A stretch of 64,000 nucleotides of DNA from JAGKXB01 sp964498835 (GCA_964498835.1 CAZCIX010000005.1:1-64000), one strand, 5' to 3'; shown: positions 17,679 to 27,213, counted from the stretch's first letter. Translations and numbers: made by a program. The notes: generated by a model from the sequence alone, not told the origin.

Positions 17679-18272
17679 TTAATGGAACTGCATGACGATC
17701 TGTGGATTAGTAGTGGCACAACCTGTGGTTAACGCCGCGATGTCAGGCGTTGCGCCAGCACTGGCCTTATAGACGCTGCCGCCACCAGCCAAACCATTCG
17801 TTGTCGTCATCGAAGTGCTTGCACCAATTCGCACGATGTCAGCCTTGCTAACAATCCCTTTGGCAAAGGTCGAGCAATCTGCCGAGGTAATCGGATTAGT
17901 CGCGCCACCAAAGGTCATCACGAAAGTCGGGGCAGTGCCTGCGGTCGATGCATTGCCAACGAAGTTGACAACGTTACCGTATGGATCGCGGATATTCGTA
18001 CCATCATAAGTGAACGGTGCATCCACCACGGAAAGTCCATTAACCACAGCAGTAGTCACTGCATTGAAAGACCCACTCGATGCTAGGTTGTCATGTACAA
18101 CCGTCACCATGTTCGATGCAGTAGTAACGGCATCTTTGACGTTTGATTTGTTGCCGGCCTTGGTGCTATTACTCAGCACTAGTGCTAGGCCTGCCAATGC
18201 CAAGCCGATAACGATTAAAGCTTCGATTACGGTAAAGCCTTTTTGATTTTTGATGATACGTAAATACTTCAT
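17679..18272 (-). CDS. pilS: PilS major type IVb prepilin
   Basis: A 197-aa prepilin. Short leader MKYLRIIKNQKG, then FTVIEALIVIGLALAGLALVL, with Glu at +5 of the mature protein and cleavage after Gly. The mature domain has a cysteine pair near the C terminus (about residues 148 and 189), as in PilS of R64 and other type IVb pilins. It follows pilR, the same order as in R64, and would form the thin pilus shaft used for liquid mating. Confidence 0.88.
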   Translation of the reverse strand: MKYLRIIKNQKGFTVIEALIVIGLALAGLALVLSNSTKAGNKSNVKDAVTTASNMVTVVHDNLASSGSFNAVTTAVVNGLSVVDAPFTYDGTNIRDPYGNVVNFVGNASTAGTAPTFVMTFGGATNPITSADCSTFAKGIVSKADIVRIGASTSMTTTNGLAGGGSVYKASAGATPDIAALTTGCATTNPQIVMQFH

Positions 18273-18320
18273 TGTTCAACTCCTAAGTTAAGGAAACTAA
18301 AAAAGACTCTTCCGTGACAA

Positions 18321-19388
18321 TCACAGTTGAGTACCTGACAAAGCGATGTCGGTCATCGATTTGTAAATCCAATAGAGCATGTACACTACAGCCAACATTA
18401 GGGCATTGCCCAAGATATAGTTGAACAAACGCGTCACCAACGCTTGCACCCGTGTAACCATCTGCTCTGCAATAGTCATGTAAGCCTTTTCCGTGTCGCC
18501 AGACATCGCGTACACGTCTATAATCCAGTGGAACCGCTGAGGCACAATCGCCAGTTCGCATAAGGCTTCTTCAGCACGACGTCCACGCTTCATCGCTTCA
18601 AGAACACGGCTGCATTGATCGCGCATATAGGGTGTCGCTGTCTCTTGCATGCTCTTGACAGCATCGTTAAATGCCGTGCCAGCACCGATGTAGCCAGCAA
18701 GCGATGTGAGGAACGAAGCGCCTGACATCGCCGCCATGACATTGAATGGGAATACCCGGCGGTCGAAGATATCGCGGATCGAACCGGTCCAGTTCGGAGC
18801 CACGAACACCAAGCCTGCGATCACAGCGACCACAAACAGGCCGATGCCGCCACCGATTACGAAAACGTGGTCAGCAATTGTGCCGAGCAATTGCGCCTCT
18901 TCGGGCCAGATTGTGCGCGGGCGCGACTTTTCAAACTGCGGCAAGATTTTTAAAGCCATAAAAAACAAGAGGCCAATCAACCCAAGCAGGTAGCCGCCCG
19001 GCTTGCGCAACGCATTCTTGACCGATGACTTCAAAATTCCTTTTGTAGAAATTAGCTTTGCCGCGTTACGCAAGCCATCCTCAATCCGGCCAGCCGTATC
19101 ACCCGCCTGAATCAGCATCGCTTCGTCATCCGGCACCATTCCACTCAGCTCAGTCCCAAGGGTGCGGCGCTGCATGGCTCCCTTCGAAGCACCAGCACCT
19201 CTCAATCGCAACAAAACGATCCGTACCAGCGGAGCTAATGGATGCTGCGTTTTATTAAACGTCTTCGACATCTTCTCCAAGGCGTCGAATATTGGCAGGC
19301 CGTCGCCCGCAACTTTAGCCAGTGCCAAATACCAATCCTGCCGCACACCCTCAGTGATCGCGAACTTTTGAATGATTGTCAGTTTCAT
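18321..19388 (-). CDS. pilR: PilR inner-membrane platform protein
   Basis: A 355-aa polytopic protein of the GspF/PilC family. Two cytoplasmic helical domains alternate with membrane segments (GGYLLGLIGLLFFMAL, VFVIGGGIGLFVVAVIAGLVFVA and LMLAVVYMLYWIY). The conserved block MIQAGDTAGRIEDGLRNAA is present as MLIQAGDTAGRIEDGL. In thin pili this platform protein couples the PilQ ATPase to pilin addition. It is 8 bp after pilQ. Confidence 0.9.
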   Translation of the reverse strand: MKLTIIQKFAITEGVRQDWYLALAKVAGDGLPIFDALEKMSKTFNKTQHPLAPLVRIVLLRLRGAGASKGAMQRRTLGTELSGMVPDDEAMLIQAGDTAGRIEDGLRNAAKLISTKGILKSSVKNALRKPGGYLLGLIGLLFFMALKILPQFEKSRPRTIWPEEAQLLGTIADHVFVIGGGIGLFVVAVIAGLVFVAPNWTGSIRDIFDRRVFPFNVMAAMSGASFLTSLAGYIGAGTAFNDAVKSMQETATPYMRDQCSRVLEAMKRGRRAEEALCELAIVPQRFHWIIDVYAMSGDTEKAYMTIAEQMVTRVQALVTRLFNYILGNALMLAVVYMLYWIYKSMTDIALSGTQL

Positions 19389-19395
19389 GCAGACC

Positions 19396-21153
19396 TCAGA
19401 ATTTCAACGACGGTGGCAAATCATTTGTCGGGATACTTGGCACATAAGTGCTCATTGGCTGGTTAGCTACCACTAACTTCCCAACCCTGATTTCGATGTG
19501 CGTCGGATCGAGCTGGCCATCCTTCATTTTCTCGATAGCATGTGCCACCATGCTAACTCCATAGCCTCCGATATCCAGGTCCGAGGCAGCCGATACCCAA
19601 TATTGACGCGCACCACGTAAATCACCTTCTGCCAGCAAAGCAAGGTATTGCTCATCCGGCACAAGCACTTCGGCACACAGCGTCCGACCGACGATTCCCG
19701 TACCGCCGCAATGCTCACAGCCATCACCGCATGCGCGAACGTTATCTAATTCGAGATCCGCCACCCGACAAACGCGCTCGAAAGTCTTGTGACGCACCCT
19801 GCCTAAGTTGTATGCCTCGGTAATCGGGATGGAACATTCTTGGCACAGCACCGGCACCAGACGCTGGCAGATAATTCCACTAATAAAACCCTCCATGTAC
19901 AGAACGCTCTCAGGCATACCGATTTCCCTCAGGCGAGGAAATACCATATCAGCCTTATTGACGTGTAGCGTGGACAGTACCTTTCGACCTGCAAGGGCCA
20001 AGGTCTTTACGCTATCTGCACTATCACGGTCGCGGATTTCGCCAACCATTCCAACATCCGGGTCTTGGCGCAAAGTACCTTTCACGAATGCATTGAAGAT
20101 CGAGCCATTTCCGTCTTCCTCCAAACCTTTTCGGCCATGTGGAATTCCAGACTGGCACGCACGAGGCATGATGTATTCCACTGGGTCTTCAATCGTAATC
20201 ACCTTGATCGAGTCGCCGTGCAGCTCATAGATGCGTGCGATCATGGCTTGCATCGTCGTCGATTTGCCGCTGTTCGTCGGCCCCGTCAGAATGACCATAC
20301 CTTGTGAACCAATAAGCATCTCTTCGATATAAGACACCTGTGCATCCGTATAGCTGAAGTCTTCAAGGCGACGGGTCGAGCTGCCATCCATTACCAGCAC
20401 ACGAATTACGGCGTGAAAATTACCGAACGGGTGAATCGGGGCTGACGAAAAACGCAACTGCACATGCGTGCAGTCCTTCGTTTCGTACTCAATAACCGTG
20501 CTCTTGAGCGTTTTTTCGTCCCATGAAATGCCCTTATTATCACCATCTGCGTGAACGCTATAAAGAACATTACAGATGTCAGTTGCTGTCGTCATGGCGA
20601 TGCTCGGCTGCTCGACTCGACGACCGTTAATCCTGTAGAAAACCTGAGCAAACGATTCGCGAGTCTCAATGTGGATGTCACTCGCCCCTGCTGAAACTGC
20701 GGCTTCTACAATCTTCCAGGCCGCCTCTTCCACATCAGTCTGCTCGCTGGCATCTTCCTTACGATTCGACTCATGCACACTTTTGATGACCTCACGACTC
20801 GCTGCGCGACGTTGCACGCTCCTGAACCCAGCGTCATTCACTCTGCGCAGAAGGTCGAACTGGAGATGCGAATCAACCGCATCTTCGGCGACCAGTAGCA
20901 ACGCTACCTTATCGCTACCGCCCAAAAGCGCGAAACCTTCGTTGAAACCAGAAGGGATATTGATTGAACTGAATTGCAGATAGCGGCCCTGTGACAACTC
21001 CTTGACATCACGGATCACTTCGATGCGCTGGGCACGAGGCTTAATATCAACAACGCGTACACTCGGCACAGTCGGTTTAGCCTTCACATCTTCACCAATG
21101 AGTAAACCTTTCAGCTTAGCCAAACTAGGGGCGGTTCTACTAAACATTTTCAT
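19396..21153 (-). CDS. pilQ: PilQ assembly ATPase (GspE family)
   Basis: A 585-aa GspE-family ATPase, named as in R64 (equivalent to PilB elsewhere). An N-terminal domain of about 130 residues precedes the core. Walker A is GPTNSGKST, Asp-box TIEDPVEYIM, Walker B VGMVGEIRDRDSA and His-box KVLSTLHVNKA. A four-cysteine zinc motif (CQEC, then CEHC about 40 residues later) is intact. It drives pilin polymerisation. It lies between pilO and pilR, as in R64. Confidence 0.92.
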   Translation of the reverse strand: MKMFSRTAPSLAKLKGLLIGEDVKAKPTVPSVRVVDIKPRAQRIEVIRDVKELSQGRYLQFSSINIPSGFNEGFALLGGSDKVALLLVAEDAVDSHLQFDLLRRVNDAGFRSVQRRAASREVIKSVHESNRKEDASEQTDVEEAAWKIVEAAVSAGASDIHIETRESFAQVFYRINGRRVEQPSIAMTTATDICNVLYSVHADGDNKGISWDEKTLKSTVIEYETKDCTHVQLRFSSAPIHPFGNFHAVIRVLVMDGSSTRRLEDFSYTDAQVSYIEEMLIGSQGMVILTGPTNSGKSTTMQAMIARIYELHGDSIKVITIEDPVEYIMPRACQSGIPHGRKGLEEDGNGSIFNAFVKGTLRQDPDVGMVGEIRDRDSADSVKTLALAGRKVLSTLHVNKADMVFPRLREIGMPESVLYMEGFISGIICQRLVPVLCQECSIPITEAYNLGRVRHKTFERVCRVADLELDNVRACGDGCEHCGGTGIVGRTLCAEVLVPDEQYLALLAEGDLRGARQYWVSAASDLDIGGYGVSMVAHAIEKMKDGQLDPTHIEIRVGKLVVANQPMSTYVPSIPTNDLPPSLKF

Positions 21154-21163
21154 ACTTCATTCC

Positions 21164-22456
21164 CTATTCGATAACGAACACGTACTCGCCATCTAAATCA
21201 AAACTTGAGGCCATCGGCTGATATTTTATGTTCGTCAAACGTATAGGCCAATCAGACATCAAACGCGTAATTTCTGCTACTTGCAGCAGCGCTGTAGAAC
21301 CTTGTATTGTCATGTGCCATTTTCCGATGTGACCGATTACTTCAGACTCTTTTACGCCTTTTATGCCTTCCACTGTTACTGGCTGCGCAGGCGTCAAGGC
21401 GAAGCCTTGTACTTGTGCATTAAACTTACTATGAATTAAAAAAGCTAATTCTTCGATATTGGCTGTATTAACCTTCGGCAGCACATCACGTGTCCCCTTA
21501 ATATGGAAACTCGATATGGCCTTCAAATCACTCGATAGAGTGCGTTCTACGCTTGGAAGTCGAAGCTTATCTGCAGCATTTGTGAATTTTCCACCACCAA
21601 GCCACTCTACTTTGCAAACGTCCGCGCCACATTCATATGATTGTTGCTTATAACCGTACATGCTAGGTGGAAGGGATTTCCTTACTTTGCTCATTGCACC
21701 CCACACTAGTGCAGGATTCACTCGCTCTCTTAGTGCTACTTTCGCTGACGCAAGCTTAGTAGATAGATTGTTCAATGCTTGCTGCTGCTGGTTATAAGCT
21801 CTTTCTTGATCCAATTTTTCAGCCAACAAACGCTTTGCTGCCTCTTGCAGCGATAAACGATCTCTTTCTTTTCGCTCCTGCATTTCCTTGTAGGTCTTCG
21901 CACCCCACCCGAGCAACATTACCCCGAATACGATACTACCCATCACAACTACGCGTGCAATGGAAATACCATTCTTGACAAGCAAGGCGCGAGCGAGCTG
22001 CTTTTTACTTAGGCTCTTTGATTCCAGTTCTTGTTCAAGCACGTTCAGTACATCCTGAACAGTTGCCTTTGCTCCAGACAGTTCGCCAATAATGTCAGCG
22101 TTCGCGAAAAGATTCGACCAGTCCTTAGCTTTGTTCCGTGCCTCGCTAGTAGGCAAAACCTCATCGTATCCAACTACCGGCATACCTTCACTAATCGCGC
22201 AAATCCAACTCATCTCTTCGCTGATCGGGCAATATACGACAGCATTAGGTTCGACCATTGCGACCAGCAGCGCACCCGCATAAAGCCTACCAGCACCTGC
22301 TGCATGGAACCCAAGCCAATCACCTGCCTCAGTCGAAACAAAGACCATATTTTGTTTAAATCTGCTCTTTTTTGCTACGCGAATCTCACCCTTGTTTTTT
22401 GGCAAAAGCCATTCAACACCAAGCGCAACAATCCAATTCCCAAATTGCATCTGCAT
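21164..22456 (-). CDS. pilO: PilO pilus assembly protein (R64 type)
   Basis: A 430-aa bitopic protein. The first half is cytoplasmic with a domain typical of R64 PilO (WLGFHAAGAGRLYAGALLVAMVEP). A membrane segment (VVVMGSIVFGVMLLGWGAK) at about residue 170-190 is followed by a coiled coil (about 195-250, Gln/Glu/Lys-rich) and a periplasmic domain. PilO is part of the inner-membrane assembly complex. Here it comes after pilP, the reverse of R64. Confidence 0.82.
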   Translation of the reverse strand: MQMQFGNWIVALGVEWLLPKNKGEIRVAKKSRFKQNMVFVSTEAGDWLGFHAAGAGRLYAGALLVAMVEPNAVVYCPISEEMSWICAISEGMPVVGYDEVLPTSEARNKAKDWSNLFANADIIGELSGAKATVQDVLNVLEQELESKSLSKKQLARALLVKNGISIARVVVMGSIVFGVMLLGWGAKTYKEMQERKERDRLSLQEAAKRLLAEKLDQERAYNQQQQALNNLSTKLASAKVALRERVNPALVWGAMSKVRKSLPPSMYGYKQQSYECGADVCKVEWLGGGKFTNAADKLRLPSVERTLSSDLKAISSFHIKGTRDVLPKVNTANIEELAFLIHSKFNAQVQGFALTPAQPVTVEGIKGVKESEVIGHIGKWHMTIQGSTALLQVAEITRLMSDWPIRLTNIKYQPMASSFDLDGEYVFVIE

Positions 22457-22459
22457 TGC

Positions 22460-22963
22460 TTATTTCCCCAACTTCGTGTCTTTTGGGATTTCGATTGCTG
22501 GAACAATCACTGATGGCACGGATGGCAAGAGAATATCTGGCACAGGCTGCTGGATAGCAGCCCCAGGTATACCTGCTATAACCGGACCGGCAAACTCAAG
22601 AGGAACAGCGACCATCCTCTTACCTTTGGCAATAGCAACAAAAACCTGTTTCGGCGCAATGGAACTGACAACCACACCAGGTCGAATAACCTCGCCCTCA
22701 CGGTAGTGTCCAACGATTCCATTCGGTAGTTGAAGACGCGCCACACGTTCGCTACCGATGGTAACGGATACAACGACAGGCATACCAATCAATGAAGTGC
22801 CGGCCAAGGCTCGTAACACGTCCTGAAGCTCCTTTTGTTTCTTCACCAAATCGATTTGAGCATCCAATACTGCTTTACGATCCTCCACAGTCTGAGACTG
22901 TGCCGAGTCAAAGTTGATTGCAATCAAAAACGCAAATGAGACAATAGTTTTAAATGTCTTCAT
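22460..22963 (-). CDS. pilP: PilP pilus lipid/periplasmic protein (R64 type)
   Basis: A 167-aa exported protein with a signal peptide (TIVSFAFLIAINFDSAQS), a short coiled coil (LDAQIDLVKKQKELQDVLRAL) and a small beta domain containing ARLQLPNGIVGHYREGEVI. This is the R64 PilP pattern, which links the inner-membrane complex to the secretin. The Pro/Ile-rich C-terminal tail is a local feature. It overlaps pilN by 14 bp. Confidence 0.75.
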   Translation of the reverse strand: MKTFKTIVSFAFLIAINFDSAQSQTVEDRKAVLDAQIDLVKKQKELQDVLRALAGTSLIGMPVVVSVTIGSERVARLQLPNGIVGHYREGEVIRPGVVVSSIAPKQVFVAIAKGKRMVAVPLEFAGPVIAGIPGAAIQQPVPDILLPSVPSVIVPAIEIPKDTKLGK

Positions 22964-24611
22964 TCTTTACTCCGGTATTGACCTGTACAACGATGACCGT
23001 CAATTGACGAGACTTGGTAGCCGCTTTCGAGTAACCTGCTACATGGAATGCTGAATCTACGCCATCTCTTTGCTCACCGTAGCCAAATAACACGATCGCT
23101 TGGCCATCACGCAAAAAAGCGTGGCCTGGCAGTGACTTCGATGCTATTTGCGGATGCTGCGTACCATCGGAGTCAATCGTCTGTGACGTCAGTGAAGAAA
23201 GGTTTAACTGGTAAGCAAGAGAAATACGGTTATCGCCAAGGATGAGAGGGACAAAGTTGGCTGTAAATCCAACCACTTTTGTGCTTTGTGTCGAAGTTAC
23301 AATAGAACCTTGATTTCCGTTCTGTGGAACAATTGATGTGCCGCTTTTATAGTTAATTTCATCTGCGACTTGCATAGGTGCAGGCTGACCATTCACTGCT
23401 AATGTTTGTGCTTGCTGTTGCAACGACACTTTGCCAAATTGGCTGAGAGCTTGCGCAACCAACGATGAGCCGTTCCACTTGCTGGTTGGGTCCTTTGACG
23501 TAAGTGTAATAACACCGGGAGTTGATGTACCAGCCGTCAGTGACGTCGGCCCGACAATTGAACCACCAAGCTTGTTGACTTGATTGTACAAAAGGTTCAT
23601 GTTGAATCCGCCTGAAAGTTGCTCGTTAAGTGTCACTGTCATAACTTTGGCGTCAATCAAAATATTTTGGGCAAACCGCTCATTGATCGAGCGAACGTAT
23701 CGAACTACACGTTCCATCACTGCTGGGCGAGCTGTCACCGTCACTCCACCCAACTCCTGGTTAGCGATCACACTTCCATCAATTGAGGTTGCACTTTGCA
23801 TAGGTGTGGTCGCTGCGCCAACTTGGGTACCACCAACACCTGACTGTTGCGGTTGCGCGGTGACTTGTATGCTGTTGCTAGCATTACGTTTACCATCTGC
23901 AAGAATTGTGTTGATCCCAGCCATGATTGAAGTCCATGGATCAATAGTCTGGTTTTGCGACACTTGGACATTACCCGCGCTAGATCCACCGTTACTAGAC
24001 CCACTACCCCCCACTACACCGCTGGAAGCCCCGCCACCAGTAACGCCTGCTAATGAAATACTGGCTGTCACCGTCTTAGCACCGGCAGGCACGTCCACCG
24101 GAATAAAACGCGTTTCGTAGCGGAAAAACTCGACCGATCGCATTGCTACGTTATAGCGCCAGGAGACATTTGACTTCCCGGCAATCTCATCAAAAAGACC
24201 GCGATTTGTACCAGAATACTCTAGAGCAACATTACCTGACAGTGTCACATCGTTACCACCTTGCTGAATGCCACGAGTCATATCTGAGATTTCTGCCGTG
24301 CGAATAGCGATACCAGATGCTAGGGAAATATCATCAAGCGTTTGTACAAGAGACTGGCTCCCTTTAGTAACATAAGAAATTTTTTGGCCAAACACTGAGG
24401 GCAATTGATTAGACTTAATTACGACTTCCTCGCCAGCAATGCGAGGTTTGCTTGTACGAATTACACTACCGTTTACAGAATTGTTTTCGACCAACGCTCG
24501 GATTGCCTCGGCTGTATTACGGTCTTGATCAATCTTCGTTTCGGACTGCTGAATTGCTGCGCAACCGGATAAAGCTACTAAAACTAATGGAAATACTATG
24601 TTATTAATCAT
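22950..24611 (-). CDS. pilN: PilN outer-membrane secretin lipoprotein
   Basis: A 553-aa secretin. The signal peptide ends in the lipobox LSGC (cysteine 17), so it is lipid-anchored, as R64 PilN is. The C-terminal secretin core (about residues 290-545) carries the usual blocks VMTVTLNEQLSGGFNMN and GHAFLRDGQAIVLFGYGEQR. A Ser/Gly linker lies at about residues 195-230. The protein forms the outer-membrane pore for the thin pilus. It overlaps the end of the TcpQ-type gene. Confidence 0.92.
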   Translation of the reverse strand: MINNIVFPLVLVALSGCAAIQQSETKIDQDRNTAEAIRALVENNSVNGSVIRTSKPRIAGEEVVIKSNQLPSVFGQKISYVTKGSQSLVQTLDDISLASGIAIRTAEISDMTRGIQQGGNDVTLSGNVALEYSGTNRGLFDEIAGKSNVSWRYNVAMRSVEFFRYETRFIPVDVPAGAKTVTASISLAGVTGGGASSGVVGGSGSSNGGSSAGNVQVSQNQTIDPWTSIMAGINTILADGKRNASNSIQVTAQPQQSGVGGTQVGAATTPMQSATSIDGSVIANQELGGVTVTARPAVMERVVRYVRSINERFAQNILIDAKVMTVTLNEQLSGGFNMNLLYNQVNKLGGSIVGPTSLTAGTSTPGVITLTSKDPTSKWNGSSLVAQALSQFGKVSLQQQAQTLAVNGQPAPMQVADEINYKSGTSIVPQNGNQGSIVTSTQSTKVVGFTANFVPLILGDNRISLAYQLNLSSLTSQTIDSDGTQHPQIASKSLPGHAFLRDGQAIVLFGYGEQRDGVDSAFHVAGYSKAATKSRQLTVIVVQVNTGVKNEDI

Positions 24612-25020
24612 TCTTAATCTCGCTAGAAAGCACTTCCATGACGTTGTTTCCGTCGCTTACACGTAATCGCACTGGTTTACCCTCAATGCGTAAAATTGTA
24701 ATGACCTCGGAGATGGCAGCCACGACATCCTTTTTATCTTTCAGATCCACAACACTGATTGCTTTCCATGACACCGGTGGGTACCAAATGAGCGTCCAAC
24801 CTGCACTTTTTGCCCACGCATCAAGCGCCAAATGAATAGGTACGTCCTTCTCGATAACAAACTTCGGTACTTCTTTCGGCATAATTTTGAATGGTGCCGT
24901 AGCTGTCACGACGACCGACTGGGTGTGGTTGTCTACTACTTTCAAGTCTGCTAGTACAATAGAAGGCATCAGTAGCACCCCTCCTATCACTATCGCTTTC
25001 ATCTTCTTGCTCCCTGACAT
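24604..25020 (-). CDS. pilL: Short TcpQ-domain PilL protein, first gene of the pil operon
   Basis: A protein of about 138 aa. The ATG at 25020 is preferred: AGGG lies a few bp before it, and the longer TTG frame from 25038 would place the 16-bp palindrome inside the gene. ATG 25002 is also possible. A signal peptide (MKAIVIGGVLLMPSIVLA) is followed by a TcpQ domain (KDVPIHLALDAWAKSAGWTL, then VSWKAISVVDLKD). It lacks the N-terminal domain of the PilL-like protein at 10120-11139. TcpQ proteins guide the secretin to the outer membrane. Confidence 0.78.
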   Translation of the reverse strand: MSGSKKMKAIVIGGVLLMPSIVLADLKVVDNHTQSVVVTATAPFKIMPKEVPKFVIEKDVPIHLALDAWAKSAGWTLIWYPPVSWKAISVVDLKDKKDVVAAISEVITILRIEGKPVRLRVSDGNNVMEVLSSEIKND

Positions 25021-25031
25021 AAACGTTCCCT

Positions 25032-25047
25032 TTTCCAACGTCGGAAA
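25032..25047. repeat. 16-bp palindrome TTTCCAACGTCGGAAA (pil operon leader)
   Basis: Copy 3, a full match, 12 bp before the ATG of the first pil gene. Its position covers or closely abuts the ribosome site, so binding would block the operon start. Confidence 0.9.
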
Positions 25048-25441
25048 TCCCAGCAGATAGTGCGCTGACCACGATTAATAATATTATAATATAACAAAAC
25101 AATAAAAATTATACGATTTTTTTATATTACTTTAAATTAACATCATTCAGTTTTTGAACGCACATAACTTAACGTCTATAGACAGCACCGCGATGTAGCA
25201 ACTATGAACTGGGTGGGCACACCATATAGTCAACAACAGTCACTTTATTCTTTTGTGTTTTTTCCAACGTCGGAAAAATTAGTGCTCTTCTCTTGATAAT
25301 ACGCGTCATCAGAGAAACTATGCTTGAGACATAACTTCTTCAATGACATCTCCGCAGCTGCTTCTTTTAAAAAACAATAATCTATTATTCACAAATCGTT
25401 ATTTAATTGTCTATTTTCTTTCAGAAATAAACTCTACTACG
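25048..25441. promoter_or_regulatory. Pil operon promoter region, no gene seen
   Basis: About 390 bp without a convincing gene. It holds an AT-rich block at about 25075-25135 with TTATAATATAAC-like promoter elements, and copy 4 of the palindrome at 25261-25276. No plausible small protein with a ribosome site was found on either strand. The region is upstream of the pil operon and downstream of the possible replication gene. Confidence 0.6.
25261..25276. repeat. 16-bp palindrome TTTCCAACGTCGGAAA
   Basis: Copy 4, a full match. It lies 214 bp upstream of copy 3 in the same noncoding region, giving the pil promoter two sites. Confidence 0.9.
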
Positions 25442-26629
25442 TTATGTTGCTAATAGTGGGGGTGGGTCATTTTTTACGCTAGCTTCTGCTAACCGACGTA
25501 ATGTAGGTGGCAACATCGCCAAGCCCTGTTCGTTCATTTTCTCAATTGAAATTGAATCTTGCTGTGCTTTAATCATTGCCAGCATTTCTGTGTTTCGCTG
25601 CTGACTCTCACGCGCGGCTAGTACAGATAGTCCAAAATTAGGAAAGAACTTTCCATCACCTACAGCCCTAACCAACGACCGAGCAAGAGGCACCATTCCT
25701 GCCATGATTTTTCCGGCTCGATTGTAACCTTCCAACTCATCTAGCACAGCTTGGCGGCTAGTGTGAGCGCAACCAGCAAGAAGGTCTTCGAGGACTGCTC
25801 GTTCTTGCTTAGTCGTTTTTGAAGGAAATACCAATTCGATACTACTACGACTACTTGTATCTAAATCTTTAAGGGCATCCATTTGTGGTAGTGGTCTATG
25901 GAAGTCTGTTGAAGTCTCTGTATTACTGATCTGTTGCTTAGCAAGTTCTATGATATTCGTCATGTGAGAATCAAGAACTACGTCAGTGTCTGTTCCATGA
26001 AACTCTTTAGACGGAGTTACCATAGCTGTACTTTGCGTATTTATTAGAGCATTACAAGCTGTATTTCCTGTAAATACGGTATCTTTGGTTACGAGAAATG
26101 CATTATCTAAATTTACAGTAACTGCGTTAGGCGTACTTACAGGAAGTGGGGATGGAGCGTTTATAGGAAAATTTGTTTTAACACCGCCCATTTGTCCGCC
26201 ATTTTGAGCTGAATCTGGTGGATTTTGGACGGTCAGTAGATTGTCGAGAGCCGTGTCCATCAGCTCATGGTTACGAAAATACCATGTGAGCTGGGTGCGT
26301 TTATCGTGGTAACTGCAATAAAACTTTCCTTGGAACTTATCCGTTGCACGGTCGAATTCAGACTTGCTTTTGTACCGTGTACCGAAGCGTTCAAAAGTGG
26401 TACGAAACTCGACGGCTGAGATACCCAATTCTTCAACCCAACTTTGGCCGGTCTGGTAAAGTGGATTGGGACACGGTTCTAGAAATTTGTAGAACCCGTT
26501 TGATTTCCGCTCGAACCAATAGTCAAGTTGCTGCATGAGAATGCAACCTGCCATAGAATGTGCCAGAGGCAACAATTCTTTGACGTATGGAATGCTGGAT
26601 CGTGTGAGAAAGAGAATGCGGTTTCTCAT
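25442..26629 (-). CDS. Putative plasmid replication or DNA-binding protein
   Basis: A protein of about 395 aa. ATG 26629 has GGAGA 6 bp upstream; the frame begins earlier at a TTG. The first 120 residues (ILFLTRSSIPYVKELLPLAH, MQQLDYWFERK, TFERFGTRYKSKSEF, LTWYFRNHELMD) look like a winged-helix domain found in phage and plasmid replication proteins. The middle is a low-complexity linker and the last 130 residues are helical. It sits beside ParA-type genes and the candidate oriV, which fits a replication role, but I do not recognise a named Rep family. Confidence 0.45.
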   Translation of the reverse strand: MRNRILFLTRSSIPYVKELLPLAHSMAGCILMQQLDYWFERKSNGFYKFLEPCPNPLYQTGQSWVEELGISAVEFRTTFERFGTRYKSKSEFDRATDKFQGKFYCSYHDKRTQLTWYFRNHELMDTALDNLLTVQNPPDSAQNGGQMGGVKTNFPINAPSPLPVSTPNAVTVNLDNAFLVTKDTVFTGNTACNALINTQSTAMVTPSKEFHGTDTDVVLDSHMTNIIELAKQQISNTETSTDFHRPLPQMDALKDLDTSSRSSIELVFPSKTTKQERAVLEDLLAGCAHTSRQAVLDELEGYNRAGKIMAGMVPLARSLVRAVGDGKFFPNFGLSVLAARESQQRNTEMLAMIKAQQDSISIEKMNEQGLAMLPPTLRRLAEASVKNDPPPLLAT

Positions 26630-26886
26630 TGCTTCTCCGTGTGAGGGCAATAAAAAAACCGCGATACAAATACATGCAAATGCCTACCTAGATGCGAATT
26701 TTCTGTTTTCATAAGTCATCCAATTCATGTGCGCTTGCACATTCTTAAAGGACGAGTTAAAATCGCACCAACGATTAATTAATTTGGTGTTCTAACCCGC
26801 CAGAAAAATGACTTAGATTCTCCGCCAAGAGTGTTCTAAGTCATTACGAACTAAAAAGCCTGAACCGCCATTCAGGCTTTTTGCTT
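26630..26886. promoter_or_regulatory. Leader region with inverted repeats before the possible replication gene
   Basis: A 250-bp noncoding region. It contains a nested repeat CACCAA...TTGGTG (26766-26771 and 26784-26789), a 9-bp inverted repeat TGACTTAGA/TCTAAGTCA (26809-26817 and 26835-26843) and a terminator hairpin (26853-26882). Such folded leaders in front of plasmid replication genes often make regulatory RNAs; nothing here proves that. Confidence 0.4.
26853..26882 (-). terminator. Rho-independent terminator
   Basis: A perfect 12-bp stem, AAAAAGCCTGAA / TTCAGGCTTTTT, with loop CCGCCA and T-runs on both strands. It lies immediately after the XRE gene (stop at 26887), so it should end minus-strand transcription from the traB/parA/XRE side. 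It would also work in the other direction. Confidence 0.85.
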
Positions 26887-27213
26887 TTATGCACCTACCA
26901 TCTTTTCCTCAATTTCCAAATTTGTTTCATCTTTGTTACCTAGGACTGCCCTGACTACGTCAGGCCTAGCGACCGCAATGCGTAATAACGAAAGCGCTGC
27001 ACCGCTTGGTGAGCGATGGTTTTTTTCCCAAGACTTATAAGTATCTCGTGCCACAGATAGCATCTCGGACATCTCTCCTTGAGTCATGTGGAAAATCTGC
27101 TTGCGAATTGCGCGAAGGTTTATTGTGCCATCGTCGTTGAAGAGTGAAGGGGAAGCCATCAGTGGTAGTTGATATTGAACCATACTTGTTGCGGTAATAT
27201 TCATTTGCGTCAT
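26887..27213 (-). CDS. XRE-family transcription regulator
   Basis: A 108-aa protein starting at ATG 27213, 7 bp after AAGGGG. The helix-turn-helix is in the middle: LRAIRKQIFHMTQGEMSEML then SVARDTYKSWEKNHRSPSG, which resembles the DNA-binding half of MqsA/HigA-type regulators. No toxin gene lies next to it, so an antitoxin role is not supported. It lies after traB and before the replication-like gene. Confidence 0.75.
   Translation of the reverse strand: MTQMNITATSMVQYQLPLMASPSLFNDDGTINLRAIRKQIFHMTQGEMSEMLSVARDTYKSWEKNHRSPSGAALSLLRIAVARPDVVRAVLGNKDETNLEIEEKMVGA

Noticed and set aside
26887..27213. Antitoxin of a toxin-antitoxin pair
   Set aside because: The regulator looks like MqsA/HigA-type antitoxins, but no small toxin gene lies on either side.
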